Shown here piece after piece: positions 14,817-20,155 of a stretch of 20,155 bases of DNA. The translations under genes and the position numbers were made by a program. The number at the start of each line of letters is the position of its first letter. Positions within the stretch are counted from its first letter, which is position 1. The notes under the pieces were generated by a model. It saw only the letters and a list, made by a program, of their open reading frames with translations. It did no database searches and had not been told where the DNA came from. The stretch is from Sphingobacteriia bacterium. GTDB taxonomy: Bacteria > Bacteroidota > Bacteroidia > NS11-12g > UBA955. The DNA is taken from positions 1 through 20,155 of the forward strand of contig JAGKXC010000043.1 in assembly GCA_021151535.1 (NCBI GenBank). The letters run 5' to 3'.

Positions 14817-16385
14817 ATGAAATTGAATAAATTTATCCTTTTGGGCGCAGGGTTGGCAATGATTGCAACCGCTACGGCTCAAGAAAAAAAGCCAGCGAAA
14901 GACTGGTACCATGCGAGACCTACCAAGAAAAATATGGGTATCGCCTTAAACGATGCTTACGCATTGGGAATTCCTGCAAAAAAAACAATTGTAGTAGCAG
15001 TAATTGATGGTGGTACTGATATCAATCATCCAGATCTTAAGGATGTTATTTGGCATAACCCAGGCGAAATTCCGTTCAATAATATAGATGATGATAAAAA
15101 CGGATATGTAGACGATACTGTGGGTTGGAATTTCATTGGTGGTAAAAGTGGCAATGTTGGCAAAGACAATTTGGAAGCTACTCGAGTTTACAAGAAGCTA
15201 AAAGAACAGTTTGCAGGTATGACTGATGAGCAAATTGCTGCTCAACCAGAAGGTGCTTTATACAGTAAGTTAAAGTCCGACATCGGAACTAAGTCGATGA
15301 TTTACAAGAAATTGTATGAGACTTACAAGGAGATGAATGAAAACTGGTCAGCCATCGCCGTAAAAACTGGAAAAATCAATCCTACTGCTGCTGATGTTGA
15401 GGCGGTAACCATTTCTTCGGAGCAAGAAAAATACAAAACCTCTTTGGTAAAGGCTTTGAAAAAGGCAGGTTCATTTTTGGAATTGAAGAAACAATTAAAT
15501 GAAGCCATTGAGCAATTAGATGGTATGGCAAACTACCAATACAATTTGGATTTCGATTCACGTGTTATTGTTGGCGATAACTATGCAAACTCACATGAGC
15601 GTTTTTATGGAAACAACGATGTTGTAGGTCCTGATGCATCTCACGGAACTCACGTTGCAGGTATTATTGCTGCAAAAAGGGGAAATAATGTAGGTATGGA
15701 CGGTGTTGCAGATAATGTAAGAATCATGGTTGTTAGGGTTGTTCCTGATGGCGATGAGCGCGATAAAGACGTTGCCAACGGTATTCGTTACGCAGTTGAA
15801 AACGGTGCTCAAGTGATTAACATGAGCTTCGGTAAAGGCTATAAGTGGGATAAGGAAGTTGTGAATGAAGCCGTGAAATATGCTGAAAGCAAAGGTGTAT
15901 TGTTGGTTCACGCTGCTGGTAATAGTTCGTTGAACGTAGATGTTGAAGCAAACTATCCTAATGATTCTTTGGGCGGAAATGAATTCGCTAAAAACTGGAT
16001 CGAAGTGGGTGCTTCTCGTCCTGCAGCCAAAGAGTTGGCTACTGATTTCTCAAATTATGGTCAGAACAACGTAGATTTATTCTCACCTGGTCAGGACATT
16101 TACAGTACCATTCCTAACAATGATTATGCATATTTCAACGGAACAAGTATGGCGGCTCCAGTTTGTGCAGGTGTAGCTACATTTGTTTGGAGTAGATATC
16201 CTACATTAACTGCTGAGCAATTGAAGCAAGTTTTGGAAGGAAGTGTATATAAAATGAAGAGCAGCACAAAAGTTATCATTCCTGGTAGCAAAAAGGAGAA
16301 AGCTCCATTTGTAACAATGAGTAAAACTGGTGGTTTGTTGAATGCTAAAAATGCATTGATTCAAGCTGGAACAGTAGCTAAATAA
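14817..16385 (+). CDS. Exported S8 family serine peptidase (subtilisin-like)
   Basis: The ATG at 14817 gives 522 residues starting with a clear signal peptide (MKLNKFILLGAGLAMIATATA, cut before QEKK). An in-frame TTG at 14802 is a poorer start. The catalytic triad (numbering from 14817) is Asp64 in VVAVIDGGTDINHPD, His276 in ASHGTHVAGIIAA and Ser444 in FNGTSMAAPVCAG, with the oxyanion Asn369 in HAAGNSS. Between Asp and His lies a long insert (about 115-245). It begins with an Asp-rich NNIDDDKNGYVDD that looks like a calcium loop and GWNFIGG, followed by helices with many Lys and Glu. This insert is common in Bacteroidota S8 proteases. There is no type IX secretion C-terminal domain, so the enzyme is probably periplasmic or secreted by another route. 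A strong terminator follows at 16408-16432. Confidence 0.94.
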   Translation: MKLNKFILLGAGLAMIATATAQEKKPAKDWYHARPTKKNMGIALNDAYALGIPAKKTIVVAVIDGGTDINHPDLKDVIWHNPGEIPFNNIDDDKNGYVDDTVGWNFIGGKSGNVGKDNLEATRVYKKLKEQFAGMTDEQIAAQPEGALYSKLKSDIGTKSMIYKKLYETYKEMNENWSAIAVKTGKINPTAADVEAVTISSEQEKYKTSLVKALKKAGSFLELKKQLNEAIEQLDGMANYQYNLDFDSRVIVGDNYANSHERFYGNNDVVGPDASHGTHVAGIIAAKRGNNVGMDGVADNVRIMVVRVVPDGDERDKDVANGIRYAVENGAQVINMSFGKGYKWDKEVVNEAVKYAESKGVLLVHAAGNSSLNVDVEANYPNDSLGGNEFAKNWIEVGASRPAAKELATDFSNYGQNNVDLFSPGQDIYSTIPNNDYAYFNGTSMAAPVCAGVATFVWSRYPTLTAEQLKQVLEGSVYKMKSSTKVIIPGSKKEKAPFVTMSKTGGLLNAKNALIQAGTVAK

Positions 16386-16407
16386 AAGTTGAATAAAATT
16401 TAAGTGG

Positions 16408-16432
16408 AGGCTGCTTTCGGGCAGCCTTTTTT
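16408..16432 (+). terminator. Rho-independent terminator of the protease gene
   Basis: The stem AGGCTGC / GCAGCCT (16408-16414 / 16421-16427) has a TTTCGG loop and a T-run to 16432. It starts 23 bases after the protease stop codon. Confidence 0.92.
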
Positions 16433-16448
16433 ATTTTAAGCGGTATCC

Positions 16449-16486
16449 GGAATCTAGACCCTGTAATTTGGAATCTGGACTTTGTA
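16449..16486. repeat. Two-copy imperfect tandem repeat
   Basis: Two 17-base units, at 16449-16465 and 16470-16486, share 14 of 17 bases (GGAATCTrGACyyTGTA) with a period of 21. A weaker GGAATTTGGAAT follows at 16511-16522. The repeat sits in the noncoding gap between the protease terminator and the Maf stop codon. Function not apparent. Confidence 0.5.
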
Positions 16487-16540
16487 TTGAGGAAAAAGAA
16501 TTGGAAAACAGGAATTTGGAATAGGGCATTGCCGCACTGA

Positions 16541-16981
16541 TTATTGAAAATGAGTTTTCCATTCTTGCCAAAACTTGGCCATCGGGAATCCCATCACATT
16601 GTAGAAACAACCATTGATTCCCTTCACACCTACAAGTCCCATCCAATCCTGAACGCCATAACTGCCAGCTTTGTCGAACGGCTTGTAGTTGTTGATGTAA
16701 TGAATTATTTCTGAATCAGTTAGGTGGTTGAATGTAACATCTGTTTTATCATGAAACACGTGGGTTGTATTCATAGATCGCATACAAACACCGGTAAATA
16801 CTTGATGCGTATTACCTGAAAGTTTGCTTAACATTTCGATAGCTTCTTGGGTGTTTGCGGGTTTATTGAGAATTTGGCCATTGATAAACACAATGGTATC
16901 TGCGGTAACCAAAATTTCATTTTCTTGAACAGGTAATTGGTAATGACTGGATTTGTGTGAAGCAAGGATTATGCAAACCAC
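16541..16981 (-). pseudogene. maf: Maf nucleotide pyrophosphatase, N-terminally truncated
   Basis: Maf proteins hydrolyse dTTP, UTP or modified nucleotides and are normally about 190-200 residues. This frame gives at most 146 residues from a GTG at 16979-16981. It matches Maf from about LASHKSSHYQL (residue 6) onward: NEILVTADTIVFINGQILNKP, AIEMLSKLSGNTHQVFTGVC, FDKAGSYGVQDW and GCFYNVMGFP. The metal/catalytic Asp of TADTIV and the Lys of NKP are kept. The first 45-50 residues are missing, including the invariant LAS-x-SPRR-x-x-LL substrate loop. The frame continues upstream only to a stop (TGA) a few codons away and shows no Maf N-terminus there. In all three minus frames the upstream bases are just the antisense of the neighbouring gene. 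The remaining frame has no stops or shifts, so the loss is recent or an assembly artefact. Activity is unlikely. Confidence 0.8.
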
Positions 16982-17459
16982 TTTGAAATGGTTATCGAAT
17001 GAGGGTTGTAAGTTTCAGAAGGTGTTGATGTTGGGATATGGCGGCGGCAGTGCGGCTGAGATTGTTCATCAGGAATACAATAGGGATGCGGAAATAATAG
17101 GAATTGATTCGGATGCGGCTGTTTTGGATTTAGCGAAGGAGTTTTTCTACCATCAAGGGGTGAGGTTGATGAAGGAGAATGCAGAGAATTACATTCATAG
17201 GGCATCGAAAAACGGTTGGGTGTATGATTTGGTGTTGGTAGATTTATTTGTGGATGCAGAGGTTCCCAGCTTTGTTTGGGAGGAGCGAAACCTAGAAATT
17301 TGGTATAATTTGATAGAGACAGGTGGTTGGTTGGCGATTAATACGATGATGGGGAAGAACGATGCATCGCCCTATATAACGGCATTAAAGAAGAAGTTTT
17401 CGCGGGTGGAAACGATTACAAAACACAGGGGAAATTGTGTGATTTTGTGCAGATGCTGA
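16971..17459 (+). pseudogene. Spermidine-synthase-like methyltransferase, N-terminally truncated
   Basis: From the ATG at 16971 this is 162 residues. The frame is closed upstream by TGA at 16944-16946. The Rossmann core is intact: KVLMLGYGGGSAAEIVHQEY (motif I), AEIIGIDSDAAVLDLAKEFF with the acidic ribose-binding Asp, MKENAENYIHRA, and DLVLVDLFVDAEVPSF, as in spermidine-synthase-fold proteins. Family members normally carry an extra 50-80 residues of beta-sheet N-terminal domain before motif I. Here only about 17 residues remain. Its 5' end meets the truncated 5' end of maf head to head and even overlaps it by 11 bases, so neither gene has room for a promoter. It may still be translated, but probably does not work as a normal enzyme. 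Its substrate would be unclear even if intact, since these homologues are often not true polyamine enzymes. Confidence 0.65.
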
Positions 17460-17476
17460 TCTAAGTTGTAACTTTG
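17444..17476 (+). promoter_or_regulatory. Promoter of 3-hydroxybutyryl-CoA dehydrogenase gene
   Basis: TTTG (17444-17447), a 21-base spacer and TAACTTTG (17469-17476), followed by CACC, form a near-perfect Bacteroidota promoter. The -33 box lies inside the 3' end of the preceding gene. The predicted leader is about 25 bases. Confidence 0.75.
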
Positions 17477-17505
17477 CACCGAATTTTAAAACGATAATTA
17501 CAGAT

Positions 17506-18402
17506 ATGATTAATAAAGTTGCAGTGATTGGTGGCGGTACAATGGGAAATGGTATTGCGCACGTTTTTGCCCAAAACGGGTATGTTGTGAACTTGATTGA
17601 TGTGAAGCAAGAAGCGTTGGATAAGGCGTTGGCTACCATTGGTAAGAACATGGACAGACAGATTGCGAAGGGGGGAATGACTGAAGAAGCTAAGGCGACG
17701 GCTTTGGGTAATATTACTACATTTACGGATATCGCTGCGGGAGTTTCAACTGTGGATTTGGTAGTTGAAGCGGCTACTGAAAATGTAGAAATCAAGTTGA
17801 ATATTTTCCGTACGATGGATGCAAATGCGCCTGAGCATGCAATTTTGGCAACCAATACATCTAGCATTTCTATTACCAAAATTGCGGCTGTTACCAAGCG
17901 TGCGGATAAAGTAATTGGCATGCACTTTATGAATCCTGTTCCTGTGATGAAATTGGTTGAGGTGATTGAAGGATTTAAAACGGATGCGAAGGTTACTGAG
18001 ATGATTGTGGAGATGAGCAAGAAGTTGGGTAAGGTTCCTGCGTTAACAAAGGATTATCCTGGATTTATCGCCAACAGAATTTTGATGCCGATGATTAATG
18101 AGGCGATTATTTCATTACAAGAAGGCGTTGCGGGCGTTGAGGAAATTGATACCATTATGAAGTTGGGAATGGCGCATCCAATGGGGCCGTTACAATTGGC
18201 TGATTTTATTGGTTTGGATGTTTGCTTGGCAATTTTGAATGTTTTACATGACGGTTTTGGCAATCCAAAATATGCTCCTTCGGCGTTATTGATTAACATG
18301 GTTACGAGTGGCGATTTGGGCGTAAAATCTGGCAGAGGATTCTACGATTATTCGCATGGAACCAAGGAATTGGTAGTAGCACCCGGATTTGCAAAAAAAT
18401 AG
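17506..18402 (+). CDS. 3-hydroxybutyryl-CoA dehydrogenase
   Basis: This cytosolic NAD(P)-dependent enzyme interconverts acetoacetyl-CoA and 3-hydroxybutyryl-CoA, in fatty-acid oxidation, butyrate-type metabolism or aromatic degradation. The 298 residues are slightly longer than the typical 282-290. VAVIGGGTMGNGIAHVFAQNGYVVNLIDV (5-33) is the dinucleotide fold with its GxGxxG-type loop. EAATENVEIK (88-97) and ATNTSSISI (115-123) follow. The catalytic residues are Ser119, His140 (GMHFMNPVPVMKLVEV), Glu152 and Asn190 (PGFIANRIL). The C-terminal domain has GMAHPMGPLQLADFIGLDV and ends in KSGRGFYDYS. It has its own promoter and is followed within two bases of its stop by the queA promoter, so it is probably a single-gene unit. 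No other beta-oxidation gene is in the window. Confidence 0.95.
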   Translation: MINKVAVIGGGTMGNGIAHVFAQNGYVVNLIDVKQEALDKALATIGKNMDRQIAKGGMTEEAKATALGNITTFTDIAAGVSTVDLVVEAATENVEIKLNIFRTMDANAPEHAILATNTSSISITKIAAVTKRADKVIGMHFMNPVPVMKLVEVIEGFKTDAKVTEMIVEMSKKLGKVPALTKDYPGFIANRILMPMINEAIISLQEGVAGVEEIDTIMKLGMAHPMGPLQLADFIGLDVCLAILNVLHDGFGNPKYAPSALLINMVTSGDLGVKSGRGFYDYSHGTKELVVAPGFAKK

Positions 18403-18403
18403 T

Positions 18404-18411
18404 TATCTTTG
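18404..18411 (+). promoter_or_regulatory. Promoter -7 element of the queA-like gene
   Basis: TATCTTTG, followed by CAGCCC, is a textbook Bacteroidota -7 element starting two bases after the preceding stop codon, 28 bases before the ATG. The near-palindrome GCCCAATTTGGGC lies at 18414-18426, right at the expected transcription start. It could be an operator, or chance. Confidence 0.65.
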
Positions 18412-18439
18412 CAGCCCAATTTGGGCATAGTACGCACCG

Positions 18440-19486
18440 ATGAAATTATCGCAATTTAAGTTTGAACTCCCTGAAGAATTAATCGCTCAGGAACCTTTGG
18501 AAACCCGCCACGACTCACGTTTGTTGGTAGTTCACAGAAAAGAAAAGCGCATTGAGCATAAGTCTTTTAAGGATATCTTGGATATCTTTAATGAAGACGA
18601 TGTGTTTGTGGTGAACAACACCAAAGTTTTCACTGCTCGTATGTACGGACAGAAGGAAAAAACGGGGGCTCAGATTGAAGTTTTCTTGTTGCGTGAATTG
18701 AATCATGATTTGCGTTTATGGGATGTTTTGGTAGATCCAGCGCGTAAAATCCGCGTAGGTAATAAATTGTATTTTGGCGATGATGATTTGGTAGCTGAAG
18801 TAGTTGATAACACAACCTCTAGAGGCAGAACCATTCGTTTCTTATTTGACGGTACAGACGAAGAGTTTGATCGTGTGATTAAGAAATTGGGTGAAACTCC
18901 AATTCCAAAGTATATCACCCGTGGTGTGAAAGAGGAAGACGAAGCTTGGTATCAAAGTTTGTTTGCAAAGCAAGTAGGGGCGGTAGCTGCACCTGCTGCT
19001 CAGTTGCATATTACCCGCGAATTGATGATGCGAATGGATATTAAGGGTATCAAATTTTCTGAAATTACTTTGCATCTTGGTTTAGGCGCTTTCAGAGAAG
19101 TAGAAGTGGAAGATTTAACTAAGCACAAGATGGATAGCGAATACTATCGCATTGATGAAAATGCTTGTAATATGGTAAATGAGGCTATCGAAAACCGCAA
19201 GCGTGTTGTAGCGGTGGGAGGAAGCGTAATGCGCGCCATGGAATCTAGCGTGAGTGCTACTGCTACATTGAATCCAGGCGAGGGTTGGACAGATAAATTC
19301 ATCTTCCCTCCTTATGATTTTAATATCGCTAACGCGTTCATTACCAACTTGCACCAACCTGAGTCTCCTTTGTATATGATGGCGAGTTCTTATGTAGATC
19401 ACGACTTTATGGCAGAGGTATATCAGGAGGCCATCAAAGAGAAATATCGTTTCCTTTGTTATGGCGATGCGATGTTGATTATGTAA
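18440..19486 (+). CDS. queA: QueA family protein (S-adenosylmethionine:tRNA ribosyltransferase-isomerase), altered motifs
   Basis: QueA adds an epoxycyclopentanediol group from SAM to preQ1 at tRNA position 34 during queuosine synthesis. The 348-residue length and N-terminal half are typical (NNTKVFTARMYG 59-70, EKTGAQIEVFLLREL, WDVLVDPARKIRVGNKLYFG 94-113, TTSRGRTIRFLFDG). Several motifs in the second half that I know as nearly invariant are changed. GAVAAPTAGLHF appears as GAVAAPAAQLHI (180-191). HVGLGTF appears as HLGLGAF (212-218). VGTT-x-MRA appears as VGGSVMRA (259-266). TNFH-x-PKSTLLMM appears as TNLHQPESPLYMM (302-314). The frame is fully intact with good codon use. It may be a divergent paralogue with another substrate, or a QueA that tolerates these changes. 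No other queuosine genes are nearby. Confidence 0.85.
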   Translation: MKLSQFKFELPEELIAQEPLETRHDSRLLVVHRKEKRIEHKSFKDILDIFNEDDVFVVNNTKVFTARMYGQKEKTGAQIEVFLLRELNHDLRLWDVLVDPARKIRVGNKLYFGDDDLVAEVVDNTTSRGRTIRFLFDGTDEEFDRVIKKLGETPIPKYITRGVKEEDEAWYQSLFAKQVGAVAAPAAQLHITRELMMRMDIKGIKFSEITLHLGLGAFREVEVEDLTKHKMDSEYYRIDENACNMVNEAIENRKRVVAVGGSVMRAMESSVSATATLNPGEGWTDKFIFPPYDFNIANAFITNLHQPESPLYMMASSYVDHDFMAEVYQEAIKEKYRFLCYGDAMLIM

Positions 19487-19511
19487 CTTTTATTATTTTA
19501 GCGTGTTACGT

Positions 19512-20155
19512 ATGTGGCCGCAAACAATTTCCCTATTCAAAATTACTCGAATCCCTGCGATTTTGCTGGTTCTTACGCTATTTTCCTGTAAGGAAGGAGC
19601 ACAGCCATGGGAGTCTTTTGGAGACATAGTAACTGAAACCCGTTCTTTACAGAATTTCCATGAGGTGGAGTTAAATGGCAAAATGATTTGTTATTTAACG
19701 CAAGACACTACTGCAGAGGAATCAATTATGATTGAGTTTGGTTCCAATGTGTTGAAAGGTGTGATTTCATCAGTAGACCATGGGAAATTAACAGTAACGG
19801 ATCACAACAAAGGGCGTTGGTTGCGCAATTTGGATACCCAGATGGTTTGCACCTTGAATGTACATCAAATTAGTAAGTTGCAAATTAATCATAATGTAAA
19901 ACTGATTTGTTTGGATACAATTTCATCGCCCCGATTAGAAATTGGAATGATGAGTACGGAGAAGCAGCTTTTGAAGTTGAATTGCGGTGAGTTATTTGGG
20001 GGAATGAAGCAAACTGGCACGGTGGTGATGGAGGGGAAAGGGGTGATTTTTTCTTGGAGTTGCGAGCGTGACGGCAGACTGGATGCGAGGAATTTGGTTT
20101 CGGATGATGTGTATATTTGGAATTTTACCAAGCATGATGTTTGGGTAAATCCGAA
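19512..20155 (+). CDS. DUF2807-like (head GIN domain) lipoprotein, partial
   Basis: The frame opens at the ATG at 19512 and runs off the right edge (214 codons visible). The N-terminus is a lipoprotein signal with the lipobox LFSC (Cys26), so it should be lipidated and sit in the outer membrane or at the surface. Then comes ETRSLQNFHEVELNGKMICYLTQ (about 41-63), GSNVLKGVISSVDHGKLTVTDHNKGRWLRN and LNVHQISKLQINHNVKL. This is the repeating short-strand pattern of DUF2807 'putative auto-transporter adhesin' proteins, common in Bacteroidota, with no known function. Usual glycine turns (GSGD) are not obvious in the visible part, and six or so cysteines and tryptophans make it somewhat divergent. 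It begins 25 bases after queA. TAACTTTT at 19484-19491 could act as a weak -7 element. Confidence 0.75.
   Translation, partial: MWPQTISLFKITRIPAILLVLTLFSCKEGAQPWESFGDIVTETRSLQNFHEVELNGKMICYLTQDTTAEESIMIEFGSNVLKGVISSVDHGKLTVTDHNKGRWLRNLDTQMVCTLNVHQISKLQINHNVKLICLDTISSPRLEIGMMSTEKQLLKLNCGELFGGMKQTGTVVMEGKGVIFSWSCERDGRLDARNLVSDDVYIWNFTKHDVWVNP

Noticed and set aside
16431..16646. 71-codon minus-strand frame next to the protease terminator
   Set aside because: It mostly overlaps the maf coding region in another frame and covers a terminator and repeats. No support for a protein.
17385..18020. 211-codon open frame on the minus strand, antisense to the hydroxybutyryl-CoA dehydrogenase gene
   Set aside because: It is antisense to a clearly conserved enzyme. 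Its Ser/Thr/Ile-rich sequence is what the reverse of such a gene gives, and no family is recognised.
1..20155. Mobile element, prophage, CRISPR or tRNA/rRNA gene
   Set aside because: No transposase, integrase, regularly spaced repeat, cloverleaf or rRNA-like sequence was seen. All larger intervals are explained by protein genes.

Overview
The window looks like a chromosomal segment of a Bacteroidota bacterium. The exact order cannot be fixed from sequence alone. The evidence is the AT-rich coding style, several promoters of the Bacteroidota type (a TAnnTTTG -7 element, sometimes with TTTG or TTG about 19-23 bases upstream), and genes typical of that phylum: a DUF3108 protein, a DUF2807-like lipoprotein, a YfhO-type membrane protein, a Bacteroidota-style S8 protease, an animal-mitochondria-like type II sulfide:quinone oxidoreductase, and a small Cys-rich membrane protein. 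No rRNA, tRNA, CRISPR array, insertion sequence or prophage is visible.

Layout. 1-787 (minus) is a DUF3108 exported protein cut by the left edge. It diverges from selD (931-1974, plus). Two minus-strand genes follow: the pyruvate/2-oxoacid dehydrogenase E1 beta subunit (2117-3097) and a 188-residue protein of unknown function (3174-3740). A Wzx-like flippase with a large polar insert (3870-5609, plus) converges on a TehB/TPMT-like methyltransferase (5620-6237, minus). That methyltransferase diverges from sulfide:quinone oxidoreductase (6371-7567, plus) across a region carrying a CRP/FNR-type palindrome. A strong bidirectional terminator separates this from a minus-strand run: glyA (9125-10408), a small Cys-rich membrane protein, and an outer-membrane barrel protein with a CDVCG motif at its mature N-terminus. 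The last two look like a metal-related pair.

The right half is mostly on the plus strand: a YfhO-like multi-pass protein, a GT2 glycosyltransferase and a methyltransferase (a probable surface-glycan operon), then an exported subtilisin-like protease closed by a good terminator. Next is an odd locus where a Maf pyrophosphatase gene (minus) and a spermidine-synthase-like gene (plus) face each other and both lack their 5' ends. The window ends with 3-hydroxybutyryl-CoA dehydrogenase, a QueA homologue with changes at several normally invariant motifs, and a DUF2807-like lipoprotein cut by the right edge.

Most genes are ordinary housekeeping or envelope genes. The points most worth a second look are the doubly truncated Maf/spermidine-synthase junction near 16967, the altered QueA motifs, the CDVCG barrel/Cys-rich protein pair with an inverted repeat in its leader, and the palindrome upstream of the sulfide oxidoreductase.
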